A stretch of 64,000 bases of DNA from Atherix ibis (Eukaryota; Arthropoda; Insecta; Diptera; Athericidae), in the NCBI GenBank assembly GCA_958298945.1, contig OY282606.1:71783622-71847621 (forward strand), given 5' to 3'. This document shows, one piece after another, positions 1 to 12,300 of the stretch. The position numbers were made by a program, and so were the translations under genes. A model generated the notes under the pieces. The model searched no databases, was not told the DNA's origin, and worked only from the letters and a program-made list of their open reading frames with translations. Positions within the stretch are counted from its first letter, which is position 1. Each line of letters starts with the position of its first letter.

Positions 1-1120
1 TACTTATGTCATATCATTTTTAAAAACTTTAATATGTTGAAAATTTCAAGGTTACTCAAAAATTTTTTAATAAATTTTAAGATCAATAGTAATCTTGATC
101 GTAAAATTTGAATTAATCCACATTTTAATGTTAGATCACAGGGAGAATTTTTTAATCTGAAATTTTCTTGTTAGCAATCTTGACTTTATCTTAGTTGAAA
201 TCATATGGCATTTTTTTAAATATAATTTTTTAAAAATTATTGTAAAATAACAACAAACCGCAAGGATTTAATTTTTTTATTTGAAAATTAGATCAATTGT
301 CACCTTACTATCACATTATGTAAAATGTGCATAAAAAATATCTTTATTTGTCAATTTGATACTCGTATATGAATCCACAAAAATGTGTTTAAAAAAACGA
401 AAAAGGATTATGATAAAAACTGTTTGATGCCCTATATCTTCTCTAGGTTAAGATAGCTCGACGAAAATTTAAAAAGTCATTAAAAATAAGTTATAATGAA
501 AAAAAATTAGTAAGTATTTTTTTTAAATTTTACTATAATTTGATTCGGAATAGTAAAATTATCAACTTTAATACGGAAGTGAATTTCAGCATTGTCACGA
601 GAATTACGAATTTACGTTTAGAAGTGTGAAATGTTTTTACAACGAAGGTGTTTATGTAAAAATGACTAAGATTGTTGTAATTATGCGAAGTGATTTAGTC
701 AAATTTTTAATAAAATGCCTATGTTAGCAATGAATATATGCACTTTAATGACATTAAGACCTCTAAAGAATTTATGTTCTTCGGAAAAATAAATAATGAC
801 ATTGTAGGTAATTTTTAAGAAATTTTTATATTCGCCCAAGTCTAATACTTTATATGATCATAATATAAGTACTATATTTGTTATGCTTTTATTTTTAGGA
901 GTCAATATATATGTTGCCAGGATATATGGTCATTTTTCAATATCAAAATTTGAGTGTAAGGAACATGAAAATCTATTAATCTGGTTTAAATAAATATTTT
1001 CACTATTTCAGTAATTCGGTTATGAATATATACCTACTTTTTCGGAAAACTAATATTTGAGTTTTAGGTAAGGATCGATAGTTTAAAAATTATGGTAATT
1101 GGCATGAAAGATTTCCATAA
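1..1120. other. AT-rich non-coding DNA, no gene seen
   Basis: I see only AT-rich sequence with frequent stops in all frames and no splice-consistent exon, transposon motif or repeat. A 16-base match to the second cuticular gene near position 930 is discussed under rejected observations. Confidence 0.5.
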
Positions 1121-1129
1121 TAATCATCA

Positions 1130-1500
1130 ACGGCGCAATATCCGGGAGTGCGGTGTAGAGTTTCAGAATCTGTCACGCATCGGGGTCTTTCAAGTTGTCA
1201 ATCCAAACATTTTTTAAGCATCCTGATAATGGCTGAGGTAGCCTCATTATTTGTGACCATAAACGTAGCCATTGAAGATTTTTTAGACCGGATCGTCCAT
1301 AATATATACGGATTAAGTGTCTATCCCACCATAGATCACTTTTGGTAGCGCTTCATGATCTCATCTTTAAATAGGATCCCAATACAATGGGACAAAATAT
1401 CCTTCGTGGATACTCCTCTCTTTTGAAGAGAAGCAATTTAGATTCACTTTATCTAGTTTGGCTCTGTTAGCTTCCAGTTGCGATTCTTGACCCTAGATGG
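1130..1500 (-). pseudogene. Possible R1-type LINE scrap (between endonuclease and reverse transcriptase)
   Basis: This block is less AT-rich than its surroundings. Read on the minus strand, one frame gives protein-like text containing ATFMVTNNEATSAII and then a run ending in HRTPGYCAVDDYY. This resembles the linker between endonuclease and reverse transcriptase in R1-clade LINEs, where a plain-text stretch of this type precedes the RT core. The frame has stops and shifts nearby and no RT motif follows, so it would be a short dead fragment. The identification rests on pattern memory alone and could be wrong. Confidence 0.22.
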
Positions 1501-2960
1501 AAAATTATTTATTCAACCCTTTCACTGCTAGTTGGTCTTGGAAGATTTTCAAGGATTTCTAAATTGGATTGAGTTCTCTTCTAGAAAAGAACATAAAGTA
1601 AAAATAGTCGCAAAATTAATTATGTCAAAATGACAAATAAAATATATAAAAAGAGGGCAAAGATGATACTTCAGATTTGGAATTTGGGCCGCTAAGATTA
1701 AGCTTACATTGAATGATATGATGACTTAGGATCAAGCTTATATACTTCTACTTTCAGGCCAATAAAGTAACTATAATTTTTTTATGTGGTTCAATATAAA
1801 AATTCCATAGAATTCTGTCAAATTTTTACCTAACCTCTTGGATCACAAGAGAACTATAGATGTCGCAATTATCTTAGATAATATTCTTATCCAATGACAA
1901 CCAAACAATATATCCCACAGATCCCAAATAGAAAGCACCTTTTATTAATTATGTTTAGATTTTTATGAATAAAAAGAAAATCTCTTTATTAAGTACAAGT
2001 TCTTTGTGTAATTTTATTATAGAAAAAAAATATTTTCACTTGATAATTTGTATAAAACTATCTATCTATGCATGATATTAAAGAGCAAAACGTACATTTT
2101 TCTGCATATCTGAAAAATTCAAATACAACATTACATATGTCAGAGTTGTGGAAAAATATTTGAAAAAAATTCTATTAATTAAAATTAACAAATATTTTTC
2201 AAATAACAATTAAAGGGAAGAATCGTTTGTATGATTGGAATTATGATGTTGTGGCATCATTCATTAAAACAAGCGCCACTGAAATATAATCTCCGGTCTA
2301 TCTATAAGATGAATTAAAATTATTTACATTTCAATTGCATATACAACAATTGAAGAATATTATATGTAGACATTGACCTAGCATCTTCGAAAATTGTATT
2401 CATTATTAGCTTGGCAACTACAAGCAGCCCTGATAGTACTTGTACTTATGGAACAATAAAGATTTGGTCAAATATTACCTTGTAAGTAACTCAAGCGAAA
2501 ATGTTCTGAAGACAATCGTTCAACACCTTTCGTTGGCGCGTTTTGTGTCATTCAGAAGCTTCTACGAGTACATTCTCTTTGGGTGCCGAACGAGACCAAG
2601 TCTGACCAGTGCTGGCCCATTTTTTTCAAGCCAGTTCGAAATTACATAAGCCAACAATACGAGAAGCTAAGCACGCTTGTTTCGGTCAATTAGCCCAACA
2701 CAGTAAAATGTGATGGCTAATAGACAAATGTACGTGTATTCGTCTCTGGCCTATAGTCAGACCACCATCGACTATACTAAAAATTTGCAGAGAAGATCCC
2801 TCCCACACTTAAGTTGCCTTTGGCGTTCCTACTCTTCACAAGATTCTTTCTTCCAATTCATTCATAATCGACGATGTGAATTTTCTCGAAAGTGGGATCT
2901 ATCTTTGGTCTATACATTTTGATTCTTTAAATTTTTCCCCAACCGGCATTATGGGCCTCG
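1501..2960. other. Upstream region of cuticular gene 1
   Basis: No recognisable gene. A somewhat more GC-rich part at about 2400-2930 has open stretches on the plus strand but no start, splice or family signal that I can support. It directly precedes the gene 1 TATA box and may hold regulatory DNA. Confidence 0.35.
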
Positions 2961-2966
2961 AACGCA

Positions 2967-3003
2967 TATATAAAATCCGTTTTTGGGGAAAGAGTACTTA
3001 GTT
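2967..3003 (+). promoter_or_regulatory. Core promoter of cuticular gene 1 (TATA + initiator)
   Basis: TATATAAAA lies at 2967-2975 (TATAAA from 2969). A TTAGTT sequence at about 2998-3003, close to the arthropod initiator TCAGTY, puts the likely first transcribed A at 3000, 31 nt after the TATA start. This gives a 5' UTR of about 235 nt before the ATG at 3235 if no untranslated intron exists. Confidence 0.6.
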
Positions 3004-3234
3004 GAATTTGATGAAGTGAAGTGATCTGTTAGGGAAGATCATAGCTTAGTAAATTTTCGGTTATTTTCTATTCAAAGAGTCTTTTGTACTGCCAAAGTGA
3101 TTATTAGTAAATTCAACTTTAAACTAAAAAAATATAAAAAATCGAATTTAATAGCAACAATCGAATAAGTGCGGTATTTTCGATTTAGAAAAAAAAACTC
3201 TACAGTCGAAAGGATAGTAGTAGTTTACGATACG

Positions 3235-3347
3235 ATGTGGACTAATATTGGGATTTTAATCCTTGTGATTGTGTCTATTTACGCACAAACGGATGATGAT
3301 AAGTCCAGCTACAATCAAATAAACGAAGATGGAACATTCAAATTTGG
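3235..3347 (+). CDS. Exon 1 of cuticular gene 1 (signal peptide and start of R&R-1)
   Basis: Encodes the signal peptide and the first strand of R&R-1, ending ...FKF plus GG of a split Gly codon. The donor is GG|gtactt at 3348. Reading through the donor meets a stop at 3355, which supports splicing here. Confidence 0.8.
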
Positions 3348-6300
3348 GTACTTTTAATAGTGTACAATTCGTATGCGCCAGGACAAAAATAACTAAATCT
3401 CGAACAGGATTCTAAATTTTATATTTTTGGCATTAAATTTGAATATAAAAGAAATTTTTTTTACATATTTTTTAGTTAAATATTTAGTTTTATTTCTATT
3501 ACTTTCTGTTACTGACTAATTAATTTATTTTTTAGTAAACTACTTTCTTTTTATAAATTCAGACTTGTTTAAGGAGTAAATTATTTTTCTTCTTACTTTT
3601 TAATAATAAAAGAAAATAATTTGAAAATATTATTAATAATAATATAAAAATGGTCATAATAACAACTTAAATTTTTAAAAAGAAATTTTTTACAAATTAG
3701 TTTTTTTCGTTATTATTACGTAAGTTTTTAGAAACCATTTTTTTTTAAAAAGAACTAAATTATTGTTTTTAAAATTAACTTTTATTTATATACAATATAA
3801 GAGAATTTTAAATACTAAAATTCTATTATACTAGAAAAAAAAATCTATTCAATGTTTACGATCATATAATAAATATTAATAAAAGTTTGCACATTATTAA
3901 GTGAAAATAAAAATAAAATAAAAAATTGAGTTTTCAGAAAATATTTGCATGAAAGTGGTATATTGTTCTTTCCGTAAAAATTTGTTCTTGTAAAAATTAA
4001 TAATTATAAATAATCTTCCATTGATATCCACTAGTCTTGACTTAAAAAATAATAAAAGATGAAAAAATATATACAATTTTAGATTCATTTTTTTATTTAA
4101 ATTCAAGCAAACTTACAATAATATTTTATTAAAAAAGTACTGAAAAATATATTTGCAATGCTAGGGGACAATTTTTTTTTCAAAAGCATTTATTATAAAT
4201 TTTTATCCAGTAGAGAAGGAATAATTTGATTATTATTTTGGAACTCTAAAGTTTAAAAAAAAAAACCTTTTATAAAATTGTAAAAGATATAAACTTTTTA
4301 AAAGAAAGAAAATTCATTTGAAGTATTTAGAAAAATTTTTAAAATTATTTTTGATTAGATGCTAATAAAAAGAATGGAAAATTCTAAAAAGCTATTATTG
4401 TATATTGGATAGTTACTTTTTAAAATAGGAGTTTTTTATAATGTATTTAAGTGAATACGTATGTTAAAATAAATTTCCCATAATAGTAAAAAAAATCATC
4501 AGCTCATACAGAATGACAATTTATTTAAAGTCAACTTAACATAAATTAAAATAGTTATTTTATATTTTTATAGCTAGTGATAGTAGAATCCTGTTGATTT
4601 ATTATTTTTTTTTAAAAATAAATTGCCTTCAATAGAAGTTAAATAAATATCAAACGATGCTAATATGATTAAAAAAAATAATCTTTTTAAAAACGATCAT
4701 TAGTTAATAGTTTAACCTGGTAGTAAAAATTAAGATTAAAATAATACGCTTTCAGAGCCACCTGGTTACCGCTATTGCGCTGTATCCTGGTATCAACCAT
4801 TACATAATCAGATGAATTTATCTTTTTATTTAATAACAACTTATTTTGTTATCTATAGAAATTTATGCAGTTTTAAAATTGTCTTTTTAAATTAATAAAT
4901 TTTTAAGGAACGGCCATTCAAAGTTACCGAAGTATTGATGTACGTCATGGTAGTATGGTTGCCCCTATTTTTTACAAAGAAAATAAGAGATTATATCAAA
5001 ATAAATAGTTGTTCTTAAGAAAGTATTGAATTATACAAAAAAATAATGATTAGCTTTAAAAACAAAAATAATTATTTATTTAAATTAAATTTTGCTTACA
5101 AACAGTCACATCTTTTAAAAAATTTGAAATATATACGGAGAAAAAAATAATATTAAATACTATTCTGAGAGGTCGTTTTATGTTAAAACCATTTTCCATC
5201 AATAATGTTATCGGAATTCTAGAAAATTTTTTATAAAAACATTATTTTACTGTAAAAAGTTATTATTTTTGTATTAAATAAACTAAAAAAAAGACACTGC
5301 TAGGCTATTTTAGTAGCTGAATTCAAGCTGAAGACCTTAATATTATGACAAAAATTGAGAAATCTTGTAACATTGACTACTTTATTTAGAAAAATTCCTG
5401 TTAATATGATTATTTCGTTTACATAAAAATACGAGTAATAATCCAAAAAATCAAATTGCTTAAACTGATTGACACTAACGCCATCTAGCGTCCTAGTTAT
5501 GAAACTAAACTTTAATAGAATTTATTTTCTTAATTTTGTTTTAAATATTTTTACTTTAATTAAATAAAAAAATCAACAAATTTTAAATATTTTTATAAGG
5601 TTTTGATTAAAAGTCAATATGGACTCCTCGAACATATTTGTTTAGTATACATTTTACGATAGTAAAATTTATTTGTGCATAGTTACCAAAATAAATATCT
5701 GCGCCAAAAAAAAAAATTATTTTCAAATATTCTTGATTCACAGTAAAAGTAAACATATACCCTTGTCAAAATAGTAGCCATGAATATTTTTTAATGTCAA
5801 TAAATTACTATATTTTAACTATTACTGTTCATACAATTATGAATTTATATTTATCTGATATAAAATATTTTTTTCCTTTATTCATATCTAATGTATTCGT
5901 TTATTTATGGAATGAGAGAGGGTAAGATAGAGAGGAAGATATAAAAGTTAGAACTCCGTTTTCACCCACATTACATTGAATATGAAATTATTTCTGGTTT
6001 TCTTACAATGCTCTTCCGGTGTATTATTTTCCATAATTTCAACAATGATATTAAATTCTCTCTTTTAGATGATAAATGTCCCTCAGAATAGAGAAATTTA
6101 CTAAAAATATTCTTTAATTTAAAGTTTCTAATTTACCATAATTATAAATGTACGATTAAATTTTACCTTGAGTCTTTTTAAGCAATGAATAAGTGTTAAA
6201 ACAAAATAACAACCATTTAGAATTTTTATCGATGTTAACACTCATAATATGCGTCATTTTTCTTGGAAAATTTCCCATTTTCTTAATTTTTTTTTGTTCT

Positions 6301-9300
6301 TTGTTGCTTATTATTTAAGCAGAAATCCGTACTATAAGAATAAATTACACATTTGTAAAAAAAAAAAATAATTCACAAAATAATTAATAGGTTTCCGAAT
6401 GATGCTAATTATGGTAATTGGTCGATATAAAAATGATGAAAATTGAGCTTTTCAGGAGTATATAATTAATCAGTCATTGTGAATGGTTTGGGAAAAATTA
6501 CAGCAATATTCTGAGTAGATGGATTCGTTAAGAACAATATTGAAATTCTAATAATTATAATAGTCGTAAAAAGTATTTTGTTTCTATTTGTACAGAGGAG
6601 GATTACCCTTTATCCTTGAACAACATTGACCATATTTCGTTCACCTCCATTTACCAATTTTCTACATCCTGATTAGCACGCAAATTAAGAAGATAAATTT
6701 TTTGCAAATTTCGTAATTACAAGTTATAAATCTAAGCAAATTATCATGTAATTAAATTGAATAGTTTTTAATATTTCAACTATGATTGAATTAAGATCGT
6801 CATGTGTCAGTAATTTTGAAAGCTACTAATTCAGTCCAAACGACAAATTATCATTAAAGCTTACGAACAAGTCTAACAGGTAATATGGTTTGCTTAGGTA
6901 AATATGGATTCCTAGAACAAATTAGATAGCATATTATTATTGTTATGATTATCTGCATTTTATATTTTACTTTTATTAATTAATGGGTTTTCTTATTTGA
7001 GATTTTCTAAATGTTCCTCAATTACAATATAATAATTAGTTCAGGTTTTGTTTTTTCATAACTGAATTTAAATTAATTATTTCGTAATGTAGGTAAAAAT
7101 ATATATTCGAAACTAAATATTTTTTTTTTATTAAAATCATAGAAATTTGTGTGTGAAAATTATTTTAAAAATTTTAACTTTTATTATAAAATTCTTAATT
7201 GTTTTTTAAAAATTTGTAATATTTTTAGAAAAATATTTTCTTTAAAATATAGTTAAAAAATGAGAGTTTACCATAAAATTTTATTTAAAGAATCTATTCT
7301 TTAAAGAATATTTTTTTGATTAATTTAATTTAATTTAGTTTTTAAATGAAGCTCTTATATTAACTTCAACAGAGAACCAGTTACTTGGCATAACGTCTAG
7401 TCTTTTCGTAAGAGAAAAGATCGTGAATTAACATCATCCAGTTTGACTTGCCTTTTTTTAATTTGGTTTCCCGTCCCTGGTTTCTGAAAAAGACCTTTCT
7501 AATGGACGTCTATGGAGATTCTTTAAAATCTGCTGACAGATTTTCTTTTTGGTATTTAAATTTTAGTATCTTGCAATTTTCTCTCCATAATTTGACTAAT
7601 TTCTTTGATTAATTAAGACAAGATGTATTTATGCGGTATCGATGGATGGTATACAAAAATAATTGACATAGTATTTTTTAAAATTTGGTCAGTATGAGCT
7701 GTTTAATTCGTGAATATAAGTATTATACATACTTATGGAAATGCAGATTATTAAGTATAGGTTAAGTTAGGTTAGAGTGGCTGTCCTCTGTTTCAGTCGG
7801 ACACACTTATACTACAGTTATATTATAAAAATCAATTATCCTGGCCTATTTTTTAAATAGGTCATAAAAATTGAAATATTTCTAAATAACTTTAGAGCCC
7901 TCTGCACACGATGCGTGTTTTCGTGCTTGTTTGTCTGCTGGATTCGCTGTTTTTTTCCAATATGTCTATGACGTTCGATTTTGTGATAGTTTTTGTCTTC
8001 ATACAATGCTTGTTTTAAAATTTGGATTTCTAGCTTGTCTGGATGCTTGCTCAGTGACAGTTTGAATTTCAACAAAAATGGCCAGCAACGTGATTATATT
8101 ATAAATTGTTCGTCGGAAAGCCATTTAATAATGTACGATTTTTTTTGTTTATTTAAAAAAATAAATTTACTACACATATTTGGACCGAAAACTAGGGAAA
8201 AAGAAACGTAAATGCAGATATTATGTGGAAATTTGAAATAATATAGTTTTCTAAATAGTTGTCAAGCAGCAAAACAGGCACAAAAAATAGAACCGATTCT
8301 ATTTCTGATATCCAGCTTGATAACAAGCAGCAGTATAATCAATGAAGTCATTTCTAGCACCGCAACTAGCACCGTGGCCAGCACGGTAGCAAGCAAGGAA
8401 ACAAGCGTCATGTGAAGCGGCCTTAAAATAATTTACATAAAATTTTAGTTTGCTTGGTCTTTTCGGATGATAGAAAAATTTACACTACGATCTTAAAAGG
8501 ATGCGATTATCTAGAAGCATTTATTGGAAGGTCCTGTAACAGGAAATCTAATGAATAAGGGATGCTTAATAAATGCATTAAGTTCGGTTAACCAAAATTG
8601 TTTTTAGTATAAAGCCCAAAAGTTTAAGCAGAAAATTTTTATGTAAAAATAGTAACTCAAAAACTATAAAATATCATATTTATGAGTTTTGAATGCAAAG
8701 GCTTTTTGGGAAAAAGTTCATAATGGGCTAAAGAGTAAGAAAACAATCAAAAGATAGCTGGAGGTCACTTTGTTGAAATATGGCTACTTATAGTCTACAG
8801 TACAACAGATAGAGAAAAAAATAAGGACAGCGGCAGAGTAATAATAAAAAAATATTTAACTTAATGGCATTCTGTCTATTTAACAAGATGGATTCGATCT
8901 CAATATTCTAGCGCACTGTGGCCAGAGGTCTCAGTGTCGCTTAATCGGATGTCATTCATAATAAAATTTTGTATGTGTATTTTTAGTAAAATTTGTACTG
9001 AGATGTAAATTCTTAAGCGCTATGATAATTCCAACTATTTGGCATGAAACTAACTGGGTTTTAACTCAAGAATGCTACGTACTAGACGCAGGTGTCCCAG
9101 TAGCGTCAGATTAGGATTAAAAAAATGTTTTCTTTTATCATCTTATCTACATACTATTAATTTGAGTTATCATAGCAATTTCAAAAAACTTGTTTAAATG
9201 TATTTTTAAAAAAATAACTGGTCCGTATTTTATAAAAACTCTACTTTTATTAAAATTGTTGTATTTTTATGGGGTCTTGCAGTCTTCTAAGTTACTTAAA

Positions 9301-12300
9301 AACCAAATATCATTTGGAATACCACTAAGAGTGTAAATGAGTGGCACTTTCAGTATTCCAAAGTAATTATATACTACGGTGGGTAGTTCTCTGGAAGTAA
9401 TTTGTTTCCCCAAAACAGCCCCATTAAAATAGTAAACGTACTACTATAAACTTTTACTTCAACAAGTATAAAATTGTGTATTTATATATAATTATGGACG
9501 ATTCAAGTATCTATACCTAATTATTAAAGAGTAGAAATCATCACTGAAAATGTGTTATTAGCACAGGATATTTATAAGAAACGCCTCAATTTTTATTTTA
9601 TATTTATTTCTTCTATTAGTAAGAACAATTTTTAATTATATAACATATAATAAGTAATCATAATTAATAAAAGATAAAATTACTAATAATTCAAAAATAA
9701 AGATATTCAACAAGAGGAATATATAAGAAGAAAAATAATTAACCTCAAATGAGAATATCTTTGTTTTTAGTTAATAATATATAAAAAAAATTTTTAAGTT
9801 AATGTAATATAAATATTTTTTTCCCGTTTATATTTTCTTTATTTTTGCTGGATTTTCATTGAAAAAGACACTCCAATGACGATGAAGGTGGACATTACCA
9901 CATCGCAACGGGGTTAGCCGACGAAATAGTACGCGGGCGTTATGGTTCGAAAAATGCGGAAACTGGTAACATCGATGAAACTGTTTATACAGCAGGTCCA
10001 CGTGGGTATGTACCGAAATGAAAATTTTTCAGTAACATTTTATATTTAATTAATATAATTTTTTTTTCAAATAGTTTTAGATTTCCTTAAAAAAATGAAA
10101 TACTTTCAAATTTTAAATCGTAGATAACAGATTAAATCGATCTGTTAACCGAATAGCAAATAATATCTTCATCTAATCGTAAGCAAATTATAATGGCTTA
10201 ACTAGTTTATTAAATAATTATCATTGCTTAACTAGTTTATTAAATATTTTTAACTGAAATTAGGATCTTATATGAATAGGACATTTTGCATTTATCAATT
10301 TAATTTCTGAATCCAATATATTGACCAGTTATTTTGTAATATTCATAATTTCTAAGAAATTCTGAAGAACTTACAATTATTTTTAATATCAAAATTAGCT
10401 TTAAAACCTAAACCATATTGTAAAATTGAGTTTCAAATTTCTACAATTTCCCCGAAAAATACATTTAATAATAGCATAAATCAACAAAATAAAAGACGAA
10501 ATAACTTTTAAACCAAAAATATATATTGAGACCCCAAAGTGGTAGTCATCACATCTACAAAGTGAGTCTAAATATTTTTGAGACAAAAAATAAATAATCA
10601 AATTCTCATAATATTAGATTCAATTTTTGTTTTTATTCAAAAAAAAATTTTTCTCATTTATTTAAAAAAAAATTGATCTTAAGCCTTTTATCTTAATTAT
10701 TTTCAGGAACAAATTTTCTTAAAATACAAATTAAAAGTCTTAAAAAAAATTTTTAAATCGGAAAACTATAATCAAAAAGATAAGGAAAAATTATGGTTTA
10801 TTTTGGGAACGAACTAATTCTTTAAATCGTCGAATGTGCAATTTCAATTTTAATAAATACTCATTCAGAACTGAAAGTATGTCTTAAGTCTGCTGAAGGA
10901 CACAAAACCTGCTGAAGGACCAAACAAAAATTTAGAGTAAATTTTATTTAAAAAAATTGTAAATTCAAAAAAATGACATTTGAGGCTTTCAAGTATTATC
11001 AAAAAGCACAAAATATGAATAGAAAATTTAATATTTTGAAAGTAACAAGTTATTTGTACGTTTTAAAATTGTTCTTACAGAGCACATTTAAAATTCAAAT
11101 ATCTTATTTTACTGCAATGTACGTACTACAATGGCGCCTAGACGCTTAGATCGATGCAATCTGAACCAATCGATCAATTGTTAAGTGTTTCGCATTGTAT
11201 TGAAATTTACACTATCGATTAACGCAATTTTCTCGATCTATTATAATTGGAGTTGTGTGTTGTATATTCACATACGTTTGGACTTATCGAGGCGATCTCT
11301 TTCAGCATCTGCACCGAGCGTCGTACTGTGTTTCCGGTATTTTTCTTGCTCCGATATAAACGATTCAATTGAGTTCGCCGTTCATAGGTTCCAATTAAGT
11401 ACTGGGTTATCATATTGCAGCATGGAAAGAAGCCATCAAGTTGCGTAGTTACATTAGAAAATTGATCGATAATTAAACTAACATGATTTGATTGACTCGT
11501 ATTGTAGCACATATGTTTGGAAATCTACTAACTATTATTTTTTTTTTTCGATAAACATATTCTTGTGTATTGATTTCTTTTTAGATTTCGAGCACGAGGT
11601 CCCACTATCCATCGTAAAATGGATTTATCACAATACCCCGTTGGACCAATTGGAACTCCAGATGATCCAAATGCCGACCCAAGGGAAGATCCCAGTTACT
11701 CTTTCAAATATCAAACAGTTGATGCTGAACGGCAAGAGAACAAAGACAGTTATGGACGTGTCAAGGGTAACAGAGTCTATGTCATTTTCTTTTAGTTACT
11801 TCAGGACTTTTCCATATTAATTGTAATTTTGTTTTTGTTTTCGTTTTTAAATAGGTCTCTATTCCTATATCGATGATGTAGGTGAGAGCCACACGGTCAG
11901 ATATGCGGCAAGTGCTGAAAATGGTTTTGAAGTATTGAACGCCGTACCAGATCTGCCGGCTTTCGTGAATTATAATGCACCACTCTACAAGGCACCGTCA
12001 GATGCGCGTGGGCGTATGGCTGTACAAAGGGGAACAGATGGGCAGTACCGATTCATATTATCAGGGCCCGATCAAAGGCGATCAGAAACTAGTGGTCCTG
12101 ACGGTATAGTTAGAGGGCAATATTCGTATTTAGATGATCAAGGTGTTCAAAGGACGATTCATTATATAGCTGGGGCTGGTATTGGGTATCGAGTTGTTCA
12201 AAGTTTAACTGGTGTAGGAAGTCATTTGGCTTCGCGTCCAGCAGTACCAGAATTAGGCATACCGGATCGTGAGCCTAATGACTTCGACGATGGTTATCCA

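Noticed and set aside
905..960. 16-base identity (atatggtcatttttca) to the first divergent unit of cuticular gene 2, suggesting a decayed R&R exon
   Set aside because: Flanking codons do not align and the match is AT-rich; likely chance.
4757..4810. Possible extra exon after gctttcag in intron 1 of gene 1
   Set aside because: In the phase required by exon 1 it hits a stop quickly and adds nothing to the R&R domain.
11185..11512. 87- and 97-codon frames on opposite strands in intron 2 of gene 1
   Set aside because: Antisense to each other, no recognised motif, no promoter or splice context.
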